Below the pieces are notes generated by a model. The model saw only the letters and a list, made by a program, of their open reading frames with translations, had not been told where the DNA came from and did not search any database. Positions 10,701 through 18,127 of a DNA stretch of 39,208 bases are shown one piece after another. How positions within the stretch are numbered: position 1 is the first letter of the stretch; every line of letters starts with the position of its first letter. The position numbers were made by a program, and so were the translations under genes. Source of the stretch: a virus; IMG/VR virus record IMGVR_UViG_3300042484_000328, positions 1-39,208 of that record; one strand, written 5' to 3'.

Positions 10701-12927
10701 TACCAGTTACTCTTCCAGCTATTACCTGTAGAATATTTTTTAGTGGACCAGTAGCAGCAGTGCTACCAGTGTATGCGCTAAAAACATTTCCAATTTTCTT
10801 TGCACGAGAAAACTCTCGCATCATTCCAAGATTTGCAGTTAGACCAAAAAAGAAACCTTCGTCAATTGCAGTTCTAATACCAAGCTGTGGAATAAGAGTT
10901 AGCAAACTCCAAGTATCAGTAAGCGTTCCAACAATCTTGCTATTGTAAGCTCCACCAATAATATTGGTTGCATTTTCTACAGTAAGAGATGTATCTTTTT
11001 CCGACCTTCTAGCAACAAATTCAGAAATTACGCGCCAGTCAAGTGGGGCAATTCCATCCTTTAATTGATAAGGAAGAAGTGGTCCCATAACTTCTTGAAC
11101 TTCATCTCCACGATTCCATGCAGAAGGTTTTGCAATTCTTTCAGAACTAGCAAAAGATCCACGGCTACCATAATGGAAGTCAAGAATTCCATTCATAAAA
11201 TCTTTACCGCCTGGCATACCATGAACACCAGCGCGACGCATAGTTAATTCGTCAAGGCTTTTCTTTAATGCAATTCTTTGTTGTTGAGTAGCTGTTTTAA
11301 AATGCTCTGTAAACATATGAGCAAGTCTTTTATCATCTAATGCTAAATAAGCTTGTTCACGTACAACATCAAGGGTTTCAATAACCTTGTCATCATCAAC
11401 AAAAATAGATTTGTTTCCAGGATGTAAAGAAGTTTGACGCTCTATAAATTTGCGTAAACCTTTACCTGCGGTTGTTTTAATTACTTTATCAATATCTGTG
11501 TAATCAAAATTACCAGTGCGATCTAAACCAGCCTTGTACATATCGTCAAGTAGTTTTTCCGCACCAACTTTATCTAGTTCGTCGAAGTCTACTTTACCAG
11601 TAAAAAATTCTCTAACTTTTTGTTTTGCACCTAAAGTAAACTCACGAGTAGAACGTGCAAACGCTGCACCTTCTCTAGAAAAAGAAATGCCAGCAACTTT
11701 ACCATGTATTAAATTAGCAAAGTTTTGTGGATTTTCATCTGTAAATTGACTCTTAAATGTGTCAAAGTCTATTACGCCACTTTCAGCCCAAAGATCAATT
11801 TCTTTATCAGTACCATGCTCTGCATACTTTCTAGAAATTCTTTCCTTAATCTGACCAGCTTTAATTGAATCGCCAGAGTCAACTGCTTTTTTGTAGCTAC
11901 CAATTTCTTCTGCGTATCCAGTAAAGTAACGAGCAACTTCTGGTCTAGCAAAGTGTTCTACAACATCTCTACTTGTTTTAAGTGCTTTACTAATTTTACC
12001 AGCTTTACCAACAGTAACAATACCAGCACTTAAATAAGTTAATGGATCAGCAAAAATTTGAAATGCAAGATCAATACTTCCAGAACCAAATCTAAACCAA
12101 TCTGGATGTTCTTCGGCATCAATACCAAAACTTTTGTTTACCCAGCGAGCGACATTGCGCCCAGGAGACAAACGTGCGCGATCAAATTCATCCATAATGG
12201 ATGCCATCTCATCTGGTTCATTAAATACTTTATCAATTGCACCGAGGATCTCCGCATCATTTGGACCCCAAGCATCAATAATTTCACCAGGAGTTTTACC
12301 AGCAAGTAAATGCATTGCAGCAAAGCCAACAGCCTTGCCATGTTTTTGAACTAATGACTCTGCAAGTTCGTTATCGTAATTAAAGTCTCCATCAAAAGAT
12401 GCTTCAAAATTTGAACGAGTCCAAAAATCTTCACGATTAATTACTGCCTGCTGTGCCATTGAGTAAGGAGTATTAAAAGCTTTCACGTACTGTTCGGCAC
12501 CAGCAAATAAAAATCTAAAAGGAGACTTAAAAACATCTCCAACACTTAAACCATTGTCAAGACCAAGTAGTTTTCTTTTTACTGGATCTTCAACAAGCAT
12601 GTTACTTGTAGGCTTGTTTTCATAATCAATATTGTAATACGAACGAAGAACAACTTGTAAGTCTGGATGCAGTTTATTAAAAGATTCTGCAGCTTTTTTG
12701 TTATTCATTGCCATTAATTTTTCATGGGTACTTTTAACAGTAGACCAGTTTTCAATTAAGTTGCGTTCTTCACGAGTAAGATTTGTGCGAGCACCTGCAG
12801 CAAAAAGAGCAGGGTTAACTTCTGCTACAACAGGATTAAGATTTCTTTTAGCAGCATCAGAAGGTAAGTTGGTTACTTCACCAAACATACTTTCTGGTTG
12901 AAAGATGCTTTCTGGTTGCATACTCAC
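7735..12927 (-). CDS. Giant 1730-residue virion protein (candidate internal/ejection protein)
   Basis: This is by far the largest gene, about 13% of the genome. The product is mainly helical and has no lysozyme, transglycosylase or peptidase motif that could be recognised. Hydrophobic stretches occur around the middle (segment WSLLTLIPQLGIRTAI) and later (ARALLGMILPF-like), which could cross or disturb a membrane. Size, position after the portal and lack of a recognisable tail tube make an internal core or DNA-ejection protein more likely than a tape measure, though a tape-measure-like role is not excluded. The first possible start is a GTG at 12927 overlapping the upstream TAG, and an ATG six bases later (12921) is an alternative. 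The family is not named with confidence. Confidence 0.65.
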   Translation of the reverse strand: MSMQPESIFQPESMFGEVTNLPSDAAKRNLNPVVAEVNPALFAAGARTNLTREERNLIENWSTVKSTHEKLMAMNNKKAAESFNKLHPDLQVVLRSYYNIDYENKPTSNMLVEDPVKRKLLGLDNGLSVGDVFKSPFRFLFAGAEQYVKAFNTPYSMAQQAVINREDFWTRSNFEASFDGDFNYDNELAESLVQKHGKAVGFAAMHLLAGKTPGEIIDAWGPNDAEILGAIDKVFNEPDEMASIMDEFDRARLSPGRNVARWVNKSFGIDAEEHPDWFRFGSGSIDLAFQIFADPLTYLSAGIVTVGKAGKISKALKTSRDVVEHFARPEVARYFTGYAEEIGSYKKAVDSGDSIKAGQIKERISRKYAEHGTDKEIDLWAESGVIDFDTFKSQFTDENPQNFANLIHGKVAGISFSREGAAFARSTREFTLGAKQKVREFFTGKVDFDELDKVGAEKLLDDMYKAGLDRTGNFDYTDIDKVIKTTAGKGLRKFIERQTSLHPGNKSIFVDDDKVIETLDVVREQAYLALDDKRLAHMFTEHFKTATQQQRIALKKSLDELTMRRAGVHGMPGGKDFMNGILDFHYGSRGSFASSERIAKPSAWNRGDEVQEVMGPLLPYQLKDGIAPLDWRVISEFVARRSEKDTSLTVENATNIIGGAYNSKIVGTLTDTWSLLTLIPQLGIRTAIDEGFFFGLTANLGMMREFSRAKKIGNVFSAYTGSTAATGPLKNILQVIAGRVTGKEYGAVRGITQGQRDEVFAEAGEKLREGVYATKYEAEQAARIKLFDMALTKYGKKLPEEYRTMLHDAARYNPNILSQVSSSNIIDALLSRQGLRGTTTGLISKSSNDISLEEAGAVATGIFKSMDPRDMTDAHIHTVMFDNFISAFSSKGFSFGGKVIPEADPARLFLANNGLRTEEDLVNATNQFLQGIGFEFNGTIWQVNNKKVGDVKKFLESSTHMAKFDGLPDVEKARLFIEDVFSDLYVRFHGNSSTFNEELYSLFKPFTDGYIKDHRYLVDQIKLGEDVLHPSGKVKIKSYKELVKDNLPEERVFTDLEFHVSDNLESWHRKYRDKAFEMMSRQSDDIYRQPAVHAHYITYRKESKADEVAYAKNIYDEQIKQGIDPSQAKVNSEEIAARFFTDRAMTRAANQVLKYADNPEVRTVLAYNMRTVGRFYRAVEDFHRRMFRLVKYNKLSTIYRLRLMGQGFDSLGAVHEDEDGERFVVLPMDDIIFGAVDSTVRTLTNGEFGVTQPLFNDLTFKLTAGNPSFQDDAGMPYLSGPAGALSILGVKTLLNKFDPTKQFAEDIDQIALGPMGDNVTLRSAIAPKFVNNIWKMLSPDERSQQEVSAYTQALSYYQANGYGINPTDYAREDGTIDQAGLDEAKRKYLADVKISAHNIIVTRALLGMILPFAVQSKDTKDLPTYLKDNGVVSMKSSFYEVLDQVKMKYPDVEDPYELAYATWVGDNPGKTVYLVSTNQEGVKPLIKFSNEMQNWAIKNKDSIDKYGAGALMFAPYTGEFNPGVYQWAEAAGIVNKVPENASVYDYISKYYEDVMLKEYANAYYAINDEEEVDLRNIPFSNANLRRSSIKAYERKRKILLLGVPGLEDHIRSGADNSDASDFIQSTYNYVNSPDADLRPEVRDKINTSYEIYNEFINYANQISLLEPSNGAELKRAKKAEAIERIKNLIDSDPTKTVEQYYKYGLLKLMNSKSRDAQVTINRNVIKGAGN

Positions 12928-13328
12928 TAAACAATACCTCTAGAGTTTAAGTCTTGAAGAATCATTTCAACCTGACCAGTTGGATCATTTTGTGCAAGAC
13001 GACTTAAAACTTGAGTTGCATTAAAAGAACGGGCAGGAAGATTAAGAACTTCTGGTCCAGGACCAGCACCCATTGGATTACCTGCAGTTACAGCTTCGTC
13101 TGGAAATTCAGATGGAGCAAACATTGTAGTTACGTTTGGTTGAACAGCACGTGGTCGCTTAGCCATTGGAGCACCAGACATTAAATCTTCTGTAGCTTTA
13201 CGATCACCATAAACATTTGGATCACTTGCAGTCATCATGTCTGTACGTTGTGATAGAGCACCTGGACCTGATACTGGTTTAGCTTGAGTCTTAGTGCGAA
13301 CTGGTCGCTTACCGCCTTGCTGTGCCAT
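12927..13328 (-). CDS. Small Pro/Gly/Ala-rich virion-region protein (133 aa)
   Basis: A 133-residue protein with a basic, low-complexity N-terminal half (GGKRPVRTKTQAKPV) and a more ordered C-terminal helix of about 35 residues ending QDLNSRGIV. It has no membrane segment and no Cys or His cluster. It lies between an 82-residue acidic protein and the giant virion protein, with a two-base gap on one side and an overlapping stop/start on the other. Together with its partner it may be a portal accessory or packaged protein. It was not recognised. Confidence 0.55.
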   Translation of the reverse strand: MAQQGGKRPVRTKTQAKPVSGPGALSQRTDMMTASDPNVYGDRKATEDLMSGAPMAKRPRAVQPNVTTMFAPSEFPDEAVTAGNPMGAGPGPEVLNLPARSFNATQVLSRLAQNDPTGQVEMILQDLNSRGIV

Positions 13329-13330
13329 AA

Positions 13331-13579
13331 CTAATCCTCTTCTTCTTCTTCAGTAAAATCATTTTCTAATGCATGTTGGATTAATCCAGTTACATGCCAT
13401 ATTGGTGATTTATCATCAAATATTGTGCTTGCCCAATACTGACCATCACCATCAAAGAACTCTGCAGTAACAAAGTACATAGTGCAAAAAGCACCATCTT
13501 GATGAAACGTACTACCGTACTCATCAAGTAGGTCTTTTAATTTACTTCTAAATAAAGCTAAGCGTTCTTCGTCTGTCAT
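13331..13579 (-). CDS. Small acidic protein downstream of portal (82 aa)
   Basis: An 82-residue acidic protein ending in a run of Glu and Asp (EEEEED). The middle is compact and aromatic (FCTMYFVTAEFFDGDGQYW), suggesting a small alpha/beta fold. It overlaps the portal stop by four bases (ATGA), so it is translationally coupled to portal. The charge and placement would suit a portal or scaffold helper or a DNA mimic. Nothing identifies it by sequence. Confidence 0.6.
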   Translation of the reverse strand: MTDEERLALFRSKLKDLLDEYGSTFHQDGAFCTMYFVTAEFFDGDGQYWASTIFDDKSPIWHVTGLIQHALENDFTEEEEED

Positions 13580-15324
13580 GCTCCACCACTCAGACGGGCT
13601 AGAATACTAGCAACATCTGGTGGTGGTCCTGCTGGTTGACCTGCTGGCTGTTCTGCTGCAGGTGCTGGAGCACCCTGTTGCATTTCTTCAGGAGCTTGAG
13701 GTTGTTCTGGCATAGCTGGAGCTTCTTTAGCTTCAACTTCTTCCTTCTTAAAAATTTCCATTACTGCATCTTCAATTGCAGTACCCTTCTTCTTCATGTC
13801 AATTACCGTAGCAATCTTTTCAATGATTTCTGAAGGGTCAGCTCCATTAGCTGCCATTTGTGGAATAGCTTGAGTTAATGCTCCAATAGAGCCTGCAAGA
13901 GCATCGCGCATTCTTTCAACATCAATGCGATCCTTTTCAAGACCAACATTCATGCTCCAAGGTAGTTCGCTCATTACAAATTCACGAGATAACAATCCAG
14001 CTTGCAAAGCCTGTAGTGAGAAGATAAGTGCACGTGATGGATCAAGTCCAGCCATAACACCATAACGAACTTGAATGCTGTAATCATTCTTAATGTCTTT
14101 AGATGGCTTGTAGCTAATTTCGTATGGCGCACCTTGGTAGACACCTGCCATAGTCTTTTCTTCATCAAATAAAGTTTGATCAATATCAAAGCAAAGTTCT
14201 ATAACCTTCTGGAATGTTTCAGCAAGAATCTGCTGTCCAGCTTTTACTTGCGAATCAAAGCCACCAAGAAGTGCTTGAACTCCAGAACCTGTAATAATAG
14301 ACGCATCAATGTTACCTGATCTTCCCTCTGGGTAACGAGCACCCATACGCATTTCTTGCTCAAGTAGCTGTTGCTCCATGAATGCACCATTAGGTAATTC
14401 AAGTGCTACACGGCGTACACCAGCAGGATTATTTGTACGGATAACTGAATCAGGACCAAACGCAAATTCAGATACATCGTTAGGTAAAACCAATGGAGCT
14501 TGTACAGATTTTTCTGCAGCTTCCATAGCCAACATGCTAAAACGAGCACGGGCAATTTGCGCCCATAGTACGTCATCAAACTGACCACGTGGGTCATCTA
14601 GGTCAAGTCCTGGACGACGAGCAACTACAACAGATAGTTTGCCAATTGGGTTCTTAGCTCTGCGAAGGATTAGATCGCCACGCTGTGGCAAAAACAAAAC
14701 TATTTGATCAGCATCTTCATAGCGCATTAATTCCATATTGGTATCAAGATCGTTTAGATCTCGACCAACATCACCAAGAATTGCGCGTTCGTATTCAGGG
14801 AAGTCAACAATTAACTCACGAATTGTTTTAATGTACTTCTTTGTAAAAGAAACACAACGACCAAAGCGATCAAACTCTGGGTAAGAACCCATAGGATTTT
14901 CCACGCGAATACGTGGCATCATTGAATCAAAGTCTGCGTCAACAAAGACTGGCAAGAATCCGTAGGTTAAGTACCAGTCGGCACCCGTATACATTTGAGT
15001 TTGAAAATTAGAAAACTCAATGTAGTTGTTGGCAATAATGGTTCGCTTGTCAGAGAACTTCTTTGCCTTATCAGAGTTGATATTTGCAGTAGAGCAGTTA
15101 AACGAAGGAAGGGGAGCAAGAACTTCAGCAATGTCACGAGCAGCAACATCAACAAAGTTGGCAATCATTGGACGAGACATGCCCTCTGGGAACATATCTG
15201 GGTACACGGACTCCATGTTTCCACGACGAACAGCAGTAATATCTGCCATTCTAAAGTCACGCTCAGCGTACCTGCGTGTTAGAGCCAATACCTTATTGGT
15301 AACTTGCTCAGTTGATAATGCCAT
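13576..15324 (-). CDS. Portal protein
   Basis: A 582-residue protein directly after the terminase large subunit, the canonical portal position, and of normal portal length. The N-terminal 150 residues carry the aromatic-rich helical segment typical of wing regions (YTGADWYLTYGFLPVFVDAD). The middle alternates beta strands and helices, and a long helix runs at about residues 420-480 (crown/stem side). The C-terminus is a Pro/Ala/Gln-rich tail. It forms the dodecameric ring at the capsid vertex through which DNA is packaged and ejected. The ribosome site AGGA lies 6-7 bases before the ATG, and the gap from terminase is eight bases. The assignment rests mainly on size, order and fold-like pattern. 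Confidence 0.82.
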   Translation of the reverse strand: MALSTEQVTNKVLALTRRYAERDFRMADITAVRRGNMESVYPDMFPEGMSRPMIANFVDVAARDIAEVLAPLPSFNCSTANINSDKAKKFSDKRTIIANNYIEFSNFQTQMYTGADWYLTYGFLPVFVDADFDSMMPRIRVENPMGSYPEFDRFGRCVSFTKKYIKTIRELIVDFPEYERAILGDVGRDLNDLDTNMELMRYEDADQIVLFLPQRGDLILRRAKNPIGKLSVVVARRPGLDLDDPRGQFDDVLWAQIARARFSMLAMEAAEKSVQAPLVLPNDVSEFAFGPDSVIRTNNPAGVRRVALELPNGAFMEQQLLEQEMRMGARYPEGRSGNIDASIITGSGVQALLGGFDSQVKAGQQILAETFQKVIELCFDIDQTLFDEEKTMAGVYQGAPYEISYKPSKDIKNDYSIQVRYGVMAGLDPSRALIFSLQALQAGLLSREFVMSELPWSMNVGLEKDRIDVERMRDALAGSIGALTQAIPQMAANGADPSEIIEKIATVIDMKKKGTAIEDAVMEIFKKEEVEAKEAPAMPEQPQAPEEMQQGAPAPAAEQPAGQPAGPPPDVASILARLSGGA

Positions 15325-15332
15325 TTAGTTTC

Positions 15333-17225
15333 CTAGTATAGACCTGACAATGTTTCCATTGCCATCTCGTCAAGGTTTACTACACCCTGCATGGCAACGT
15401 TTCTTCTTGTTGCCCACTTGTTATTGGCGTGAGCCGTTCTAAAGTTACTTTGTTGAATTAATTCTTTTGCTCTAATCTCACAGAACCACAGTGCCATAAC
15501 ACAGTCAGTAGGTCCTTTAGTGTCAGCCTTCCAAGTAATTAACTGGTTAACCAAAGCCTTAACATGCTCATTAGAGTTATCGGGAAGCTCAATAAGGTTA
15601 TCTTTATTAAACTTACCATCTCGCATACTACCAAACAATGAGGACATTGCAGCTACACCGTAGTTAACATCCCACTTATTCTTGCTAGTAAAGTGTTCGC
15701 GCAGCGCAGTACCACGGCTTGCAAGCCACATTCGTAGCTGATCATCAAGCGAGAAAGCTTTCTGATAAGCGTTGATTTCAATGCGTAGCTCTTGTGGTTG
15801 GTATACCTCTACCCACTCTTTGATTAAGCTATCAATTTTTTGTGGGGTAGATTCAGCCATGTTGTACACATCAAGCACGTATCGCTTGTTAGTCTCTCGG
15901 TTGATTGCATAGACAACCATAGCGGTTTTGCCAGACATGGCAGGATCCAGCCCCATAATGACAAACCAAGAACCTTGGGAACTTGGGTGTCCAGGGGCAT
16001 TGAAGTTAAGTTTACCAACTTTGCGCATACGGTTTACTGAACCATTAACAACAGGAAGTGGAAATATTGCATCTTCCTCTACATCTTGCTGTTGGTAAAC
16101 AAGTGCCCACGTGGAGGGGCTAACCTCGCTACGACGCTCAAACAGTCGCCTACCATCCCACTTTACAAAGTGCCCGTTTTCATCGGGTGTAAGCAATTCT
16201 GGATCATCAAACTCGTCAGCCCCATCCAGCGGTCTATCAGACCTAGCCCAAAGTGTCTTCCACTTTTCAGGCTTATCGTCAAACTCAAGTACGGCTGGCA
16301 TGGCAAGATATGTGAAGGGTGACCTACCGCCAGTCCAGTGCTCTGGATTTCTTATTTCTTTATATAGATCTATAGAGGAAACTCTAGTCCCAGCAATCAG
16401 CAGCGTCCCAGTCGAACCCACACGGGTAACGACCATCTTCTGCAACCAGTTGAGTTGCTTCTCCCATTCGTGCGCGTTTGTCGTTGAGACAATATCGTCC
16501 ATGATGATTAGATCCGCACGAGTACCGTAAATCTGTTGTCCAATACCAAGAGCTTGAACCGTTGGGTCCTTCTCCCCTGACTCTCTTTCGAGATAAATTC
16601 TGTCTGCAGTCCATTGGTCTGCCGTCTCCTTGTAGCCCCCTGGGGGACCATAGACCTGTTGCATCTTAAGCCACGGCTCTTCAGTCATACGCTGCTTCAG
16701 GGAGTACAGGAACTCCTTGGCGCGTGTCTGGGTCTGAGAGATGATGACAATGCGGATATTGGGGTTAAGGGCAATTTTGTACATTGCGTAGTTAACCGTC
16801 ATTGTGGTTGATTTAGCGTGTTCGGGTGGCACGTTAATTAAAAGCCTACGGCGGTTGCCCTGCTCAAACGTCATCGAAGGGTGTTGCCACGTCGGGTCAC
16901 GACCCTCAAGAACGTCAATCCAGTTTTGCTGATGAGGGAATACCTCGGTGTTCAAGAACTCTCTAGAGAACGTGGCAAAATCTATTTTATGTTTATTCTC
17001 ACCTAGTGAGGCGGCAATAGCATCTGACCCAAAGTTAGAAGCTTCCTCGACCTGTGCCGCGAATTCCCCATCTAGGAGCCAAGATCTAAGGGCGGTCTTT
17101 TTCTTCCCCACAGCAGCAAGGGCGGAATCCATATCAATGCCCTGCTTAAGAAAAGAAATAAACTTTCTCTGATCTTCAATTTGCCGAAGTCTGGTGTGGT
17201 GTTGATCTCCAGCTTTAGCAGCCAT
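15333..17225 (-). CDS. terL: Terminase large subunit with N-terminal HTH-like region
   Basis: A 630-residue packaging motor. The ATG at 17225 (MAAKAGDQ) is preferred to an upstream in-frame ATG at 17303, because the extra 26 codons run through leader hairpins and encode an implausible Ile/Thr-rich stretch. Residues about 12-60 look like a helix-turn-helix of the type found in small terminase subunits (FLKQGIDMDSALAAVGKKKTALRSW). The ATPase follows: a variant Walker A NVPPEHAKST at 131-140, Walker B LIIMDD at 239-244, and a coupling motif near LLIAGT at 275-280. The RNase H-like nuclease has acidic residues at D427 (GLDPAM), E483 (RIEIN) and D574 (GPTDC). No separate small terminase gene was found, so the N-terminal region may serve in DNA recognition. 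Confidence 0.93.
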   Translation of the reverse strand: MAAKAGDQHHTRLRQIEDQRKFISFLKQGIDMDSALAAVGKKKTALRSWLLDGEFAAQVEEASNFGSDAIAASLGENKHKIDFATFSREFLNTEVFPHQQNWIDVLEGRDPTWQHPSMTFEQGNRRRLLINVPPEHAKSTTMTVNYAMYKIALNPNIRIVIISQTQTRAKEFLYSLKQRMTEEPWLKMQQVYGPPGGYKETADQWTADRIYLERESGEKDPTVQALGIGQQIYGTRADLIIMDDIVSTTNAHEWEKQLNWLQKMVVTRVGSTGTLLIAGTRVSSIDLYKEIRNPEHWTGGRSPFTYLAMPAVLEFDDKPEKWKTLWARSDRPLDGADEFDDPELLTPDENGHFVKWDGRRLFERRSEVSPSTWALVYQQQDVEEDAIFPLPVVNGSVNRMRKVGKLNFNAPGHPSSQGSWFVIMGLDPAMSGKTAMVVYAINRETNKRYVLDVYNMAESTPQKIDSLIKEWVEVYQPQELRIEINAYQKAFSLDDQLRMWLASRGTALREHFTSKNKWDVNYGVAAMSSLFGSMRDGKFNKDNLIELPDNSNEHVKALVNQLITWKADTKGPTDCVMALWFCEIRAKELIQQSNFRTAHANNKWATRRNVAMQGVVNLDEMAMETLSGLY

Positions 17226-17251
17226 AATAAACCTAATTATTCTAATAATAG

Positions 17252-17274
17252 TATTACTATTAATAATAGTAATA
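17252..17274 (-). promoter_or_regulatory. Leader hairpin 1 of the late operon
   Basis: A perfect 10-bp A+T stem (TATTACTATT with AATAGTAATA, 3-base loop) lies 27 bases before the terminase start. A smaller 6-bp inverted repeat (ATTATT with AATAAT) sits between it and the start codon. It may act in RNA stability or translation control of the late transcript. Confidence 0.5.
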
Positions 17275-17278
17275 GTAA

Positions 17279-17301
17279 GCAACCCCTCCAAAGGGGGTTG
17301 C
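17279..17301 (-). promoter_or_regulatory. Leader hairpin 2 of the late operon (G+C-rich)
   Basis: A perfect 8-bp stem (GCAACCCC with GGGGTTGC, 7-base loop) lies just upstream of the A+T hairpin. On the - strand it is followed by TTACTATTACTATTATT, a T-rich but interrupted tail. It could be an attenuator that early transcription stops at until a late factor is made. This is inference from structure only. Confidence 0.5.
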
Positions 17302-17363
17302 AATTAACTGGCAAGCCATAAGACAAGCTTGCTTTACTTATAACCTCTACTAATACTAACCCT

Positions 17364-17382
17364 GTTACAGAACACTTGTAAC
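17364..17382. promoter_or_regulatory. Operator-like inverted repeat GTTACA-N7-TGTAAC
   Basis: A perfect 6+6 dyad with a 7-base spacer, the size and spacing of a dimeric DNA-binding protein site. Related GTTA-type half-sites follow at about 17387-17402 (CTGTTATC and TTGTTACC). It lies downstream of the proposed leftward promoters, so a bound protein could block late transcription. No cognate repressor was identified. Confidence 0.45.
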
Positions 17383-17469
17383 GCTCTGTTATCTAATTGT
17401 TACCTAAATCACATAGATTGTTATAAAGAAAACAAATAGATAATACTACGGGCAAACAACTAACTATAA

Positions 17470-17495
17470 ATTATATAAGAGTCTACAGTATAACA
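17470..17495 (-). promoter_or_regulatory. Candidate late promoter boxes (leftward)
   Basis: Reading the - strand there is an extended -10 (TG-T-TATACT, 17487-17495) and, a little downstream, a perfect TATAAT (17470-17475). No good TTGACA box is found at 16-18 bases from either, so these may be -10-dependent or activated promoters, for example with the sigma-like protein encoded at the end of the early arm. Initiation here would give a leader of over 200 bases before the terminase. Confidence 0.4.
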
Positions 17496-17515
17496 CCACT
17501 ACGCGGTTAATCACT

Positions 17516-17548
17516 GGGGGTCAAGATCTAAGCAAGATCTGACACCCC
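17516..17548. promoter_or_regulatory. Strong hairpin containing two AGATCT sites
   Basis: The arms are GGGG-GTC-a-AGATCT and AGATCT-GAC-a-CCCC, forming 13 base pairs with two single-base bulges and a 5-base loop. CAAGATCT also occurs as a direct repeat. It is placed between the candidate leftward and rightward promoters. It could be a protein-binding site, an origin structure or an insulator. Confidence 0.5.
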
Positions 17549-17635
17549 TACCCTACTACTTATGGTAATTACCGCTAGCTATTTCATAGCAGAGATAGTC
17601 CCCCTACTACCAGACTGACTACCCTACCCCTACTA
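17546..17635. repeat. C-rich direct repeats (iteron-like) CCCTACTA
   Basis: Three exact copies of CCCTACTA lie at 17551-17558, 17602-17609 and 17628-17635. Two of them are part of a longer element, CCCTACCCTACTA (17546-17558) and CCCTACCCCTACTA (17622-17635). They are clustered on one strand in the control region and could be initiator-protein iterons or regulator sites. Confidence 0.45.
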
Positions 17636-17714
17636 GTTAACACTAATCTTCGTTTTAAATAGTTTGTTTGTACTTAAGACTGTCTGCTACATACTTCTGA
17701 CTAGGGCACAGTTC

Positions 17715-17720
17715 TATAAC
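17715..17720 (+). promoter_or_regulatory. Candidate early promoter -10 box
   Basis: TATAAC lies about 40 bases before the first early start codon and would give a short leader carrying the AAAGGAG ribosome site. No clear -35 box is present at 16-18 bases. A second weak pair is TTGTTA (17418-17423) with TAATAC (17441-17446), spaced by 17. Confidence 0.3.
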
Positions 17721-17754
17721 TTGACTACTTGTGATTCTTAGAAAGGAGTCAGTA

Positions 17755-18036
17755 ATGTTATCAACCATCAACGGGTTCGACCTGCTTCTAGTAATTGTAA
17801 TTGTTCTTCTTGTCTTCAAGGTGATGCGCCTTAACGATGAATGTAACGATTACGTACGCCAGATTATGGAAGTATCCCACGATAACTACAGGTTGTCCGA
17901 ACAAGTGCGCAACCTACGCTATGACCTAGAAACTTGGGAGCCAGGATTCACCCCAGCCTTCACTAGTAACTGTGCTTACTGTGCAGGGATCGAAGACTTT
18001 ATAACAGGTGATGAATGCATCTGCCCACCATTCTAG
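17755..18036 (+). CDS. Small membrane protein with C-terminal Cys motif (93 aa)
   Basis: First gene of the early arm. The ATG at 17755 is chosen over an in-frame GTG at 17731 because a strong ribosome site (AAAGGAG) lies 7-8 bases before it and inside the longer version. Residues 7-25 form one transmembrane helix (FDLLLVIVIVLLVFKVM). A charged helix or coiled coil follows to about residue 55. The C-terminus has C73, C76, C88 and C90, arranged like a small metal knuckle. Early expression and a membrane anchor suggest a host-takeover or superinfection role, but nothing identifies the family. Confidence 0.65.
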   Translation: MLSTINGFDLLLVIVIVLLVFKVMRLNDECNDYVRQIMEVSHDNYRLSEQVRNLRYDLETWEPGFTPAFTSNCAYCAGIEDFITGDECICPPF

Positions 18037-18047
18037 ACACTCTAGTG

Positions 18048-18078
18048 ACGACCACCCTGCTCCGCGTGGTGTGGTCGT
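18048..18078 (+). terminator. Hairpin between first and second early genes
   Basis: An 8-bp stem (ACGACCAC with GTGGTCGT) is strengthened by inner CC/GG pairs. No T-run follows. It is probably a weak terminator or RNA processing structure that separates expression of the flanking early genes. Confidence 0.45.
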
Positions 18079-18127
18079 TGCTATGGATTCTAGGTGGATC
18101 CAATCAGTCACAGAACAGGAGTAAATA

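Larger units (their letters stand above)
17302..17754. promoter_or_regulatory. Divergent control region between late and early arms
   Basis: About 450 bases without a convincing gene separate the leftward terminase operon from the rightward early operon. The region is A+T-rich on its left, has C-rich repeats on its right, and contains an operator-like inverted repeat, a strong hairpin and promoter-like boxes on both strands (listed separately). It must hold the main promoters and is also the best candidate for a replication origin. No tRNA or small protein was seen in it. Confidence 0.75.

Noticed and set aside
17226-17303. Upstream in-frame start that would lengthen the terminase by 26 residues
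   Set aside because: It spans two hairpins, has a poor ribosome site and encodes an Ile/Thr-rich stretch unlike terminase N-termini.
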